A stretch of DNA of 64,000 nt from CAYPPG01 sp964412555. Lineage in GTDB: Bacteria > Hinthialibacterota > Hinthialibacteria > Hinthialibacterales > Hinthialibacteraceae. The position numbers and the translations under genes were made by a program. Below are positions 7,681 through 16,160 of this stretch, piece by piece. The notes beneath the pieces are model-generated. The model was given only the letters and a program-made list of their open reading frames with translations. It was not told the DNA's origin and did no database searches. Every line of letters begins with the position of its first letter. The first letter of the stretch is position 1. The stretch lies in NCBI GenBank assembly GCA_964412555.1, contig CAYPPG010000010.1:1-64000 (forward strand). The letters run 5' to 3'.

Positions 7681-8031
7681 ACCAAACCATCTAGCAGACC
7701 GAGGAGAATGCTAATGAACTTCAGGATATTCCATCCACCGTTTGTACTTTTCGTATCTAAATCGATCCAAAAACATTTCTTATCTTTGCAGACCATTCGC
7801 CTTCAGCGAATCGTGTGTCGAACACCGTAGTACTGGTCGAATTACTCACGATGGGTTTTGAGAGTAACAGGTCTCAACGTCCGATTGCTTGGGATTTTTA
7901 TGGGTTGTTTGAACACAAAGCCATGATCGCCGCCAACCCATGATGGGGCATTTACCAGTAACTTACTTGTAATCAACATCACGATTTTGCGGATACTTTG
8001 ATATCTGATTATTATTTGGACGATAGAAAAT
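7681..8031 (+). other. Long region after riboswitch 1 with no clear gene
   Basis: About 350 bases separate riboswitch 1 from the MarR gene. The first 60 bases resemble the region just after riboswitch 2 (CCGAGGAGAA, then a GCT-A motif and a TTCCA-C-CACC motif), so the duplication that made the two riboswitches extended past the aptamer. A 38-codon frame at 7714-7830 has a ribosome site but no recognisable coding character. The original target of riboswitch 1 may have been lost. Confidence 0.4.
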
Positions 8032-8559
8032 ATGAACAATCAATCCCCCTTACTTGAAGAACTGTTGATCGCGTTAAGACGGATCAATCATTCCGTTGAA
8101 CTCCATTCACGATCGCTCGAACGCCAGTATGGCCTTACGACTCCACAATATATTATTTTGAAAGAATTAGTAAAAAAAGAACGAATTACTGGAAGCGAAT
8201 TGGCTCAAGTCGTGAAATACAGTCAATCCACCGTGACCGGAATTTTGGATCGGCTTGAAAAGAAAACCTATATTTCACGAATCCGATGTAAAAATGATCG
8301 GCGCAAAGTCATCGTAACCATTACCGATGTAGGAAGAGAACTGTGCAAGCATGCATCGGCTTTGTTCTTCGTCGCGTTGGGGAACGAATTTCATCGGCTA
8401 GATGATTGGGAGCAAGCGCAAATCGTATCTTCCATTCAGCGGATCGCCTCGATGATAGAGATTCCTTCCCGAATTCCGAGACGAGAAAGGAATTCGGCAC
8501 ATTGCCCGCATGCAGAAATCGCATCGAACAATTCTGTATTACAAACACGTATTACTTAA
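8032..8559 (+). CDS. MarR-family transcriptional regulator
   Basis: The 175-residue protein has a winged-helix core at about 20-140: helices before TPQYIILKELV, the recognition region (ITGSELAQVVKYSQSTVTGILDRLEKK) and the wing with the RxxxxNDRRKVIV signature, then the C-terminal dimer helices. MarR proteins bind palindromic operators and usually respond to small phenolic, metal or redox ligands. A tail of about 30 residues after residue 145 contains NSAHCPHAE, a Cys/His cluster not typical of the family. The ATG at 8032 has only a weak GGA site. It may be expressed from riboswitch 1 read-through. Its operator could be the palindrome at 4070-4094, but this is speculation. Confidence 0.85.
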   Translation: MNNQSPLLEELLIALRRINHSVELHSRSLERQYGLTTPQYIILKELVKKERITGSELAQVVKYSQSTVTGILDRLEKKTYISRIRCKNDRRKVIVTITDVGRELCKHASALFFVALGNEFHRLDDWEQAQIVSSIQRIASMIEIPSRIPRRERNSAHCPHAEIASNNSVLQTRIT

Positions 8560-8619
8560 TTTATATTAATTCGTATCCAATATATTGATTAACTCATATC
8601 CCGAAATAGGAGGAAAAAC

Positions 8620-9417
8620 ATGACAGCAACTGTATCAGAAGAATATTCACTAAGGTTTCCTTTGGCGGTGGATCATCTCGATCAGGACGAAGAATTCTTT
8701 TGGATCAAACAAAAAGAAGGGAAAGAAAAACGATTACGGTTTCATGATTATGACCAAATTTATCCCATTCCCGGTCTCTATGAGTTCTTGTTTTATGAAA
8801 AGATGAATTGCAATTCACATAGAACCATTCGATTTTTATTGGAAAAAGCATTATCTGAACAGTTATTTGATCCAGCCAACCTATCCGTTCTCGATGTAGG
8901 AGCCGGAAATGGCATGGCCGGTGAACAATTACGGGGCCTTGGTGTCCAAAATATTGTTGGAGTTGATATTATCGAAGAAGCCGCTCATGCTGCGAATCGG
9001 GATCGGCCGAATGTTTATATAGACTATCATGTTGTAGACCTAACCTCACTCTCAAACAAAACACGGGAATGCTTGGCCGCTTATCGTTTTAACTGTCTTA
9101 TGTCAGTCGCAGCCCTCGGCTTTGGCGATATTCCGCCGCTCGCATTTGCCGAAGCCTATAACCTGATATCCACACCCGGCTGGATCGCATTCAATATCAA
9201 GGATGTTTTTCTTTGTGAATCGAATGATGTTTCCGGCTTTTGCAAATTAATTCGCCGTATGATCAAAGAAGGGAACATGGATATACTCATTCAGCAACGG
9301 TATTGTCACCGATTGTCGCTGAGTGAAAAACCTTTGTTTTATGTAGGAATTGTTGCGAAAAAGAAACGTGACATTCCTTTCGATTGGCTTGATCAACTGG
9401 ATGATCCAAACGCTTGA
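8620..9417 (+). CDS. Class I SAM-dependent methyltransferase
   Basis: The 265-residue protein has an excellent ribosome site (AGGAGGAAAAAC before ATG). The SAM-binding motif I is LDVGAGNGMAGEQL (about residues 91-104), followed by an acidic motif (VGVDI, about 114-118) and a Rossmann-like order of strands. The N-terminal 75 residues form an unusual charged extension with PIPGLYEFLFYEKM, a pattern seen in methyltransferases that act on small molecules or proteins. Substrate unknown. It follows the MarR gene by 60 bases and precedes riboswitch 2. The promoter -35 box for riboswitch 2 overlaps its stop codon, so the genes are tightly packed. Confidence 0.75.
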   Translation: MTATVSEEYSLRFPLAVDHLDQDEEFFWIKQKEGKEKRLRFHDYDQIYPIPGLYEFLFYEKMNCNSHRTIRFLLEKALSEQLFDPANLSVLDVGAGNGMAGEQLRGLGVQNIVGVDIIEEAAHAANRDRPNVYIDYHVVDLTSLSNKTRECLAAYRFNCLMSVAALGFGDIPPLAFAEAYNLISTPGWIAFNIKDVFLCESNDVSGFCKLIRRMIKEGNMDILIQQRYCHRLSLSEKPLFYVGIVAKKKRDIPFDWLDQLDDPNA

Positions 9418-9441
9418 CATATCAATGATGCATTATATGAT
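9414..9441 (+). promoter_or_regulatory. Promoter of the second cobalamin riboswitch
   Basis: TTGACA (9414-9419) overlaps the stop codon of the methyltransferase gene. TATGAT (9436-9441) follows after 16 bases. Transcription would start near 9448 and run into the riboswitch. Confidence 0.7.
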
Positions 9442-9489
9442 AATTATTGTAAAAGGAGTATTCTCCATTGTACGCAACCAAGGGGAATA

Positions 9490-9632
9490 CGCGAGAAGGG
9501 AAGCCGGTGTGAATCCGGCGCGGTCCCGCCACTGTAACCGGGAACGAAACCTCACAACGCCATTGTTCGTATTGGCGAATGAGAAGGCGAGGGAGTAGAC
9601 TGGAACAAGCCCGGAAGCCAGGATACCTGCCT
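9490..9632 (+). promoter_or_regulatory. Cobalamin riboswitch 2
   Basis: The aptamer is complete: GGGAAGCCGGTGTGAATCCGG, GCGGTCCCGCCACTGTAACC, and the B12 box GCCCGGAAGCCAGGATACCTGCC ending near 9632. It is almost a copy of riboswitch 1, including an identical variable central hairpin region, which implies recent duplication. No intrinsic terminator is visible between it and the pseudopilin gene at 9780, so control is probably at translation. Cobalamin control of a pilin-type gene is unusual; the usual targets are BtuB-type receptors, cobalt transporters or B12 synthesis genes. Confidence 0.95.
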
Positions 9633-9779
9633 TTTACAATACAACACCGAAAGCCATCCGAGGAGAAGGCTGAGGGATTCGAGTATTTTCCACGCACCTC
9701 CCGATTCACCAATCCTTTCTCTACGGTCAAACAAGTATCAATGCTTTCGGTCAACCTTGATTTATAGGAGTATCGTGGA

Positions 9780-10496
9780 TTGTACTCTTTCTATGTGGAA
9801 GACCATAATCATGGTTTTACGTTGATCGAATTACTAGTTGTGGTTGGGATACTTGGTATCCTGGCCTCCATCGTCACGTCCAATTATCTCCAAGCCATCG
9901 AGCGAGCCGAACGGGCAGCGTGTCAGCAAAACTTGAGAACGATCCACACCGCGTTGAATGCGTACCGGTTGGATTACAACCACTTCCCACCGGCGGATGG
10001 GATTGCCGATGTCGTTCCACATCCCGATCAAACCGCATGGGGATGCGGTCCTTCGGCCAATGGGTACTGGAGTGGCGTTTCTCTTCTCTTGGTCAAATAT
10101 AACTATTGCCAAGAATCGAGTTTGTATTGTCCGGCCTTGAAACGTCAAAATCAACAACCTATTGACGCCTGGCCCAGTTGCAGAGATACCGAATTCGCCG
10201 GAAAGGAAGTTCCCCAATGGCGTTTCTTACGATACGCCTACAACGCAGCCGCAACGGATGTCGGCGGGTATAAAGGCGGGGATCACAATATCGAAAAAGA
10301 CTGGAGCAGCAGTGTTTGGTTGGTTCGTTGCATGAGCATCGATATGGGGCAATACGATCCGGATCGTGAAATGCGCTTTCCCTTTCGCATCAAGCAAGAC
10401 GAAGACAATCCCAATTTAACATGGTATGGCGAGTTCGAATTGACCCTTCATGGAACCATTCGGGAACGTGCTGTCCAACTTGTCCGCAATAAGTAA
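9780..10496 (+). CDS. Pseudopilin under cobalamin riboswitch control
   Basis: The start is TTG at 9780 with TAGGAG nine bases upstream, giving 238 residues. A short leader ending NHG precedes FTLIELLVVVGILGILASIV, the prepilin cleavage and helix region. The globular part has seven Cys (for example GCGPS, NYCQES, YCPAL, SCRD and VRCMS), suggesting disulfides in the periplasm or outside the cell. It lacks the SNGL-GD C-terminal signature of the other four pseudopilins here and is closer to the DUF1559-like or major/minor pilin style. Riboswitch 2 is its only upstream regulator. I infer a surface or secretion component made when cobalamin is low. Confidence 0.8.
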   Translation: MYSFYVEDHNHGFTLIELLVVVGILGILASIVTSNYLQAIERAERAACQQNLRTIHTALNAYRLDYNHFPPADGIADVVPHPDQTAWGCGPSANGYWSGVSLLLVKYNYCQESSLYCPALKRQNQQPIDAWPSCRDTEFAGKEVPQWRFLRYAYNAAATDVGGYKGGDHNIEKDWSSSVWLVRCMSIDMGQYDPDREMRFPFRIKQDEDNPNLTWYGEFELTLHGTIRERAVQLVRNK

Positions 10497-10567
10497 ATAC
10501 AAATTTGTTCTATATTCAATTGCAGATCGAAACCGCAGTTAACAATCGGAGGTTGCCCGAATGAAGA

Positions 10568-12295
10568 TTAAACCGCCACTATCTCATTAAACGAATCCAG
10601 CACACTCCGCTCTCCGCTCATAATCCGTGCGGATTTCATGCGTACCTGCGGCATGGCTCTTTTAATGAAGCGCGAGGCTAGTTTCTTTTTCCGTTCATCT
10701 TTGACGGAAAGGCGGAGATAAATGTAGGCGATGATGAGATCGACGCACATGTCCACCATTTCCCGCGCGTAGAGTTCACGATAGGAATCTTCCGGTTCTT
10801 TCATGTATTGCGCGAGTGTCTCTTCCGTCAATTCGACATGATTGCGAAGCGTTGCCAGCAATTGCGGATCGGCATCGGGTGGAAGTGAATTTTCCAATTC
10901 TTGTAGGTAAGCTTTGAATGTCCCGCTGGTTACTCCTCCGATTGCCGCGACAACCTGCAACTGGGATGTCCCTTCATAAATATTGGTGATCTTTGCGTCA
11001 CGGTAGTAGCGTTCGACGGGATAATCCTTCATATAACCGCTGCCGCCGTGTACCTGAATGGCGTCGTGCGTCACTTTTTGACACATTTCAGTGGCGAAGA
11101 GTTTGCTCATCGGAGTGAGCATTGCGGCAAATCGTTTGTATTTGGCGCGCCGCTCTTTCAACTCTTTTTTTGCATCCGCGTCGAGATTCTCTTTTTCCAG
11201 TTCATGTTCCAACAATTTATCGAAATCGACGGTACGGCAGGTTTCCATATTCAGGGCACGCGCTCCCTCGATGTTCATTTTCATCTCGACGAGCATATCG
11301 CGAACCGCCGGAAATTCCCGAATCGGTTTCCCGAATTGTTCCCGGGCTTGGGCGAATGCGGCGGCTGCCTCATAAGCCGCCTGCGCGATCCCAACCGCTT
11401 GAGCGGCGACCGCCAATCGGGCGCCGTTCATCAGGGACATGACATAATGGGTCAAACCGCGGCGCCGTTTGCCAACCAACTCCGCGGGGGTATCGATAAA
11501 CTGCATTTCGCAGGTGGGTGAGCTTTTGATCCCGAGCTTTTTCTCCAAACGCCGAATTCTGACTGTTGGCCCTTTTTCACATAAAAATAGACTCAACCCG
11601 GACGCACCGGCTCGATTGGCTTCACTGCGCGCCAGAACCAACAACACTTCTCCACAACCATTACTGATAAAACGCTTTACACCATTGAGTTTAAAATGTC
11701 CCGTCTCCGGATCTTCCGTTGCGCGAAGAGTGACTGCTTGAAGATCGGAGCCTGCATCGGGTTCGGTCAACACCATGGCTCCGGTCACTTTACCCGAAGA
11801 AAAATCGGGAAGATATCGGCCTTTTTGATCGTCGTTCGCAAACGTGTTGATGGTTTCAGCGATTTCCTGTAAGCCGAAAATCGTCATTAGACCGGCATCC
11901 GCTTGGGAGACCATTTCAATGGCCAGATTGCAAACAAATGTCGGAGCGTTCAATCCACCGTATTTTCTCGGCAAAGGCATCCCCATCAAATCGCCTTGGG
12001 AAAGTTCCCGAATGGCCGCAACAGTGCCTTCTGCGTAATGAACGACGCCATCCTTCAACACAGGACCTACGTCATCGACCGAGGATGAACGCGGAGCGAT
12101 ATATTCACCGGCTATTTCTCCGGTCAGTTCCAAAATACTCGCATAATTCAGCATCGCTTCCTCGATTGAAGAAGGAGCATCACCGAATTTTCCTGCATCG
12201 GCAAAATGGGTTTCTTTCATTCGAATGATTTCAGACCAATCGATGCTGTGTAAGGAAAATTCAATATCCGGATTGTTTGTATAGAAATTCGGCAT
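10568..12295 (-). CDS. Acyl-CoA dehydrogenase
   Basis: The 575-residue flavoprotein oxidises acyl-CoA to the trans-2-enoyl form and passes electrons to ETF. The FAD/substrate regions read MVLTEPDAGSDLQAVTLRAT (about 173-192) and RFISNG (209-214). The C-terminal ACAD signature is IQVHGGSGYMKDYPVERYYRD (near 419-439), followed by ITNIYEGTSQLQ. About 120 extra residues at the C-terminus form helices, as in the long ACADs of anaerobes and deltaproteobacteria. The start has an AAGGTAGAG site. It is the third gene of etfB-etfA-acd, 20 bases after etfA. Chain-length specificity cannot be told. Confidence 0.93.
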   Translation of the reverse strand: MPNFYTNNPDIEFSLHSIDWSEIIRMKETHFADAGKFGDAPSSIEEAMLNYASILELTGEIAGEYIAPRSSSVDDVGPVLKDGVVHYAEGTVAAIRELSQGDLMGMPLPRKYGGLNAPTFVCNLAIEMVSQADAGLMTIFGLQEIAETINTFANDDQKGRYLPDFSSGKVTGAMVLTEPDAGSDLQAVTLRATEDPETGHFKLNGVKRFISNGCGEVLLVLARSEANRAGASGLSLFLCEKGPTVRIRRLEKKLGIKSSPTCEMQFIDTPAELVGKRRRGLTHYVMSLMNGARLAVAAQAVGIAQAAYEAAAAFAQAREQFGKPIREFPAVRDMLVEMKMNIEGARALNMETCRTVDFDKLLEHELEKENLDADAKKELKERRAKYKRFAAMLTPMSKLFATEMCQKVTHDAIQVHGGSGYMKDYPVERYYRDAKITNIYEGTSQLQVVAAIGGVTSGTFKAYLQELENSLPPDADPQLLATLRNHVELTEETLAQYMKEPEDSYRELYAREMVDMCVDLIIAYIYLRLSVKDERKKKLASRFIKRAMPQVRMKSARIMSGERSVLDSFNEIVAV

Positions 12296-12315
12296 GGGTA
12301 ACTCTACCTTCTCTT

Positions 12316-13341
12316 TTATTTCTCTTTATACGCCTTGATCATCATGGGAACGACTTTGAATAGATCACCGATAATACTGTAATGCGCTACGGAAAATATC
12401 GGTGCGTCAGGATCGTGATTGATGGCGATGATCTTCGCCGATTCCTGCATCCCAACCCGATGCTGCACCGCTCCACTAATCCCGCATGCGATATATAAGA
12501 CCGGCCGCACAGTCATTCCGGTTTGGCCGACCTGATGATCCTTGCCGATAAAACCGGCATCTACAGCCGCCCGGCTGGCGCCAACCTCTCCACCGATTAC
12601 ATGAGCCAATTCCCGAATCAAATCGAATCCTTCTTTCCCACCGACTCCCGCTCCACCGGCAACGATTATGCGTGCTGTACGCAAATCGATGGTCTTGGGT
12701 TTGCGGTAATGTTCAATGATTTCGACGGCTAATTCGGATTCGGTGATCTCAATCGGGGCTTTGACGATCTTGGCAACACGGTCGTTTGTTTCTTCCGGCG
12801 CTTTCATTACACCTTCGCGAACGGTGGCCATTTGCGGCCGGTGATTGGGAGCGACAATCGTCGCAATGACGTTGCCGCCAAAGGCCGGGCGAATTTGGTA
12901 AAGCAAATTCTCGTGTTGTGTACTCGTAAAGGGATCGAGATACCCCCCGATTTGCAAATCGGTGCAATCCGCCGTTAAACCGGTTACAAGTTTGGAAGCG
13001 ACCCGAGGCGCCAAATCCCGTCCGATCATCGTCGCTCCGAAAAGAACGATTTGCGGACCGTACGCTTTCACCGTTTCATCGATGACCTTTGCATAGGGAA
13101 GGGTTCGATATTGTTTCAATTCAGGATGATCAGCCAGATAGACTTTATCTGCTCCGCAATGGCTCAATTTTTTGGAGAGGTCGATGATCTCCGAACCGAT
13201 CAACAGCGCTCCGACCTCGACCCCCAGTTCATCGGCGAGTTCTCTCGCTCTGCCAAGCAATTCCAGCGCAACCGGTTTCAACTCACCATTTTCTTGTTCT
13301 GCAAAAACCCAAATTTCATTTGTCGATGTCATGTTGTCCAT
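12316..13341 (-). CDS. etfA: Electron transfer flavoprotein alpha subunit
   Basis: The 341-residue protein has the N-terminal ETF domain (IWVFAEQENGELKPVALELLGRA, split here by the family's conserved spacing) and the C-terminal FAD-binding domain. The latter contains VAGGAGVGGKEGFDLI (about 230-245), VGASRAAVDAG, and VGQTGMTVRPVLYIACGISGA(V)QH, all typical for EtfA. It forms a heterodimer with EtfB and carries electrons from the acyl-CoA dehydrogenase encoded next. ATG 13341 or the in-frame ATG three codons on (13332) could be the start. It begins eight bases after the etfB stop. Confidence 0.96.
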   Translation of the reverse strand: MDNMTSTNEIWVFAEQENGELKPVALELLGRARELADELGVEVGALLIGSEIIDLSKKLSHCGADKVYLADHPELKQYRTLPYAKVIDETVKAYGPQIVLFGATMIGRDLAPRVASKLVTGLTADCTDLQIGGYLDPFTSTQHENLLYQIRPAFGGNVIATIVAPNHRPQMATVREGVMKAPEETNDRVAKIVKAPIEITESELAVEIIEHYRKPKTIDLRTARIIVAGGAGVGGKEGFDLIRELAHVIGGEVGASRAAVDAGFIGKDHQVGQTGMTVRPVLYIACGISGAVQHRVGMQESAKIIAINHDPDAPIFSVAHYSIIGDLFKVVPMMIKAYKEK

Positions 13342-13349
13342 TCCACTTC

Positions 13350-14255
13350 TTAGCCCAGCACGTGATCGTGAATGAGTTCCTCAACCAATCCTTTGACACC
13401 CTCTTCAGTGGGATCGATCTTTTTGGATTCTCCCGTATGGAGAGTTACATTTTCCACCCGCCATACTCGTGTCGGTGAACCGACCAAGCCGGTTCGTTGA
13501 ATATCCGCGCCAATGTCGTCCACATCCCATACATCGATGAGAAGACCGGCTTCGCGGAATCGCTGCGCTTCTTTGTTCACCTGTTTTTCGAGTTCTTCCG
13601 GACTCCAATCGGGATTGGCTTTCTTTAACCGTAATTCGATATCCGGTTTCGCCGTTACGTTTCGATAGCGAATGATTCTCTTCGCACTACGAGGGCGGGG
13701 AAGCACATAGCCACCGGTGACAGTGATTAGCGCGGGGATCTTCATAGACAGCACTTCATATCCCCCTTCGACTTCCCGCCGGATAAACACTTTTCCATTG
13801 GACGACCACACTTCCTGCGCGTATGTGGCTTGTGGAAGACCAAGTTTTTCCGCCACTTGGGGGCCTACTTGCGCGGTGTCACCATCGATGGCCTGTCTAC
13901 CACAAAAGACAAGATCATAGTCGCTAATTTTCTCGATAGCCCGGCATAAACTATACGATGTCGCTAAGGTGTCGGCGGCGGCGAATCGCTTATCGCTCAA
14001 CAGAATCGCTTTATCTGCACCGCGGGAAAGTGCGTCACGAAGAATTTCCAATGCCCGTAATGGCCCCATACTGATTACTGTGACACTCCCACCGTACCGG
14101 TCGCGAACTTGAAGCGCCAATTCCAAGGCGCACAAATCGTCAGGATTGAATACAGCCGGCAGAGCGGAACGATTCACCGTCCCATCATCTCGCATGGCTT
14201 TTGCCGTAATGTTTTTCGTATCGGGCACTTGTTTGATCAAGACAATACAATGCAC
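13350..14255 (-). CDS. etfB: Electron transfer flavoprotein beta subunit
   Basis: The 301-residue protein starts MHCIVLIKQVPDTKNI, the classic EtfB N-terminus. It has the AMP/adenine-binding region with FCGRQAIDGDTAQVGPQVAEKLG (about 116-139). A tail after residue 250 is longer than in the roughly 255-residue mammalian-type EtfB, as often seen in bacterial systems paired with long ACADs. It is the first gene of the etfB-etfA-acd operon. A palindrome upstream at 14399-14420 could be the operator. The role is electron transfer from acyl-CoA oxidation to the quinone pool or to another acceptor; the partner oxidoreductase is not in the window. Confidence 0.95.
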   Translation of the reverse strand: MHCIVLIKQVPDTKNITAKAMRDDGTVNRSALPAVFNPDDLCALELALQVRDRYGGSVTVISMGPLRALEILRDALSRGADKAILLSDKRFAAADTLATSYSLCRAIEKISDYDLVFCGRQAIDGDTAQVGPQVAEKLGLPQATYAQEVWSSNGKVFIRREVEGGYEVLSMKIPALITVTGGYVLPRPRSAKRIIRYRNVTAKPDIELRLKKANPDWSPEELEKQVNKEAQRFREAGLLIDVWDVDDIGADIQRTGLVGSPTRVWRVENVTLHTGESKKIDPTEEGVKGLVEELIHDHVLG

Positions 14256-14398
14256 GGATATAACCTCTGATTTCAGGAAATCTTGTTTTTTATCGAATAA
14301 ACGGGAAATTTATGGTTTGTAAAGTGAATCGATCTCCGCCTTCTGTAAAAAAAATAACCGCTTTATACAAGTGGAGATTGAACACAACAATACACCCT

Positions 14399-14420
14399 CA
14401 GTGATTGTTCCCTATCACTG
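14399..14420. promoter_or_regulatory. Palindrome upstream of the etf operon
   Basis: CAGTGAT (14399-14405) and ATCACTG (14414-14420) form an inverted repeat with an eight-base gap, about 145 bases upstream of etfB. It is a plausible regulator site or a small hairpin. The rest of 14256-14633 is AT-rich and shows no gene. Confidence 0.35.
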
Positions 14421-14633
14421 GGAATGCATTGTATATTGATGAATTCTTTCCTTCAGCCGAAATTTGGGTAAAGAAAGAAAATTCCATATTCCAACGTTCA
14501 ATACGTTATTGATACTTTGAAAATATGAATAGTCAAGACGATTGGAAAGGTGAGCCGGTAATGGGCGGAGAAATAAGAAGCTTATTAATATAGAATTCTA
14601 TTTTGAATTGTCTTCACTCGCAAGTTCATTCCA

Positions 14634-14909
14634 TCAAGATTGATTTCGAATGTCCTTTTTCTTTTGATCACGCTCGGATTCGAGTAATCGGATATCCTGT
14701 TGCAATTGTTCTTCAATTTGCTGCATGGCTTCATAATTGCCGAAGTGTTTTTGCATTTCCTGTTCAGCCAGGATCTTTTTTTCTGCAATCTTGGATGTGT
14801 AATGCTTATCTGCCTCTGTCAATGCCGCTTTCTGTTCCTCCGTAAGAGGGGGTCCGGAGGGAGATTCTTTTTCAAGCCGCTCCATCGCAAGTTCATAGGC
14901 AGTTTTCAT
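14634..14909 (-). CDS. Small coiled-coil protein downstream of dnaJ
   Basis: Starting at the ATG at 14909 (GGGAG site upstream), the protein has 91 residues. It begins MKTAYELAMERLEKESP, followed by PLTEEQKAALTEADKHY and a long charged helix rich in Glu, Gln and Lys, probably a coiled coil. No signal peptide. The open frame runs back to 15041 inside dnaJ, but that part lacks a start site. It is 22 bases downstream of dnaJ on the same strand and so likely co-expressed with it. Function unknown; similar small helical proteins are often found after chaperone or protein-quality genes in such genomes. Confidence 0.65.
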   Translation of the reverse strand: MKTAYELAMERLEKESPSGPPLTEEQKAALTEADKHYTSKIAEKKILAEQEMQKHFGNYEAMQQIEEQLQQDIRLLESERDQKKKDIRNQS

Positions 14910-14931
14910 GATTTTTTTCTCCCAAATGAAT

Positions 14932-16083
14932 CTATCCACCAAAGACTTGTTTGACTTTATCGAAGAATGATTGGGATTTTGGATTGGTCTGTTCACCGCT
15001 GATTTCCGCGAATTCTTCCAATAATTCCCGCTGTCGAGCATTCAGTTTAGTCGGCGTTTCTACGGTAACCCGTACCAACTGATCTCCTCTGCTATATCCA
15101 CGCAGATTGGGCATGCCTTTTCCGTTCAATTTAAAGATTTTTCCGGTCTGCGTTCCGGCGGGGATCTTCATATTGACTTTTCCGTTCAAAGTGGGGACCG
15201 ATATTTCCGCTCCCAAGGCCGCTTGGGTAATCGAAATAGGGACATCACACAAGATATTATCCCCATCGCGCTGAAAAATAGGATGCGGACTCACAGATAA
15301 AACAATATAGAGATCACCGGGAGGTCCTCCGAAATATCCGGGTTCTCCTTCGCCTTGGACTTTCAATTTCAAACCGGTCAGAGTGCCTGGTGGTACTTTT
15401 ATTTGAACTTTCCGCCGAGTCATGACCCGGCCGGATCCATGACACTTTACACATGGATTTTTGATGCTCTGCCCGGTCCCGCCGCATCGATTACAAGGCC
15501 GGGAAATGCTGAAAAATCCTTGGCTCATACTGACTTGTCCCGTACCTCCACACTGAGAACAGGTTTCAGGAGAATAACCGGGAGCACATCCATTGCCATT
15601 ACAACTGTCACAAACAGCCTGTCGGGGGACATCGATTTCTTTTTCTACTCCGTGATAGGCTTCAATCAATGATATTTCCATATCATAACGCAGATCGTCT
15701 CCCCGCTGGACACGACTACGGGACCGGCGTGAGCGGCCCCCGACTCCACCGAAGAAATGATCGAATATATCGCTGAAATCACCGAATATATCCTGAAAAT
15801 CACGAAATGCGGCTCCACCGAAATCACCGGTACCAAAACCGGCTCCGCTTACACCAGCATGACCGAATTGGTCATAGTTTTGCCGCTTTTGCGGATCGCT
15901 CAGCACTTCATAGGCTTCAGTCGCTTCTTTGAATCGATCTTCCGCCTTCGTATCACCTGGATTGCGGTCCGGATGGTATTTTAAAGCGAGTTTCCGGTAA
16001 GACTTTTTGATCTCTTCCTTTGACGCACTCTTATTTAATCCTAATACCTCGTAATAATCCCGTTTCTCTGTCATTATGGCCAT
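14932..16083 (-). CDS. dnaJ: Chaperone DnaJ
   Basis: The 383-residue protein has the complete type I layout. The J-domain carries the HPD motif (KYHPDRNPGD, about 36-45). A Gly/Phe-rich linker (about 75-110) follows. The zinc domain has four CxxCxGxG-type motifs (CDSCNGNGC, CSQCGGTG, CNRCGGTG, CVKCHGSG, about 158-225). The C-terminal peptide-binding and dimer domains follow. It stimulates DnaK ATPase and binds unfolded proteins. Start is ATG 16083 or the in-frame ATG at 16074 (MTEKRD). No dnaK or grpE is nearby. Confidence 0.97.
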   Translation of the reverse strand: MAIMTEKRDYYEVLGLNKSASKEEIKKSYRKLALKYHPDRNPGDTKAEDRFKEATEAYEVLSDPQKRQNYDQFGHAGVSGAGFGTGDFGGAAFRDFQDIFGDFSDIFDHFFGGVGGRSRRSRSRVQRGDDLRYDMEISLIEAYHGVEKEIDVPRQAVCDSCNGNGCAPGYSPETCSQCGGTGQVSMSQGFFSISRPCNRCGGTGQSIKNPCVKCHGSGRVMTRRKVQIKVPPGTLTGLKLKVQGEGEPGYFGGPPGDLYIVLSVSPHPIFQRDGDNILCDVPISITQAALGAEISVPTLNGKVNMKIPAGTQTGKIFKLNGKGMPNLRGYSRGDQLVRVTVETPTKLNARQRELLEEFAEISGEQTNPKSQSFFDKVKQVFGG

Positions 16084-16160
16084 AACCTATCCCCTGTTTG
16101 TGCCGATATGACGCAAACTAAGATTGCTCTTCTACTCAAACTACCAATTCTCATCTTTGT

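Noticed and set aside
7714..7830. 38-codon frame after riboswitch 1
   Set aside because: It has a ribosome site but no recognisable coding character; kept only as a possible target in the findings.
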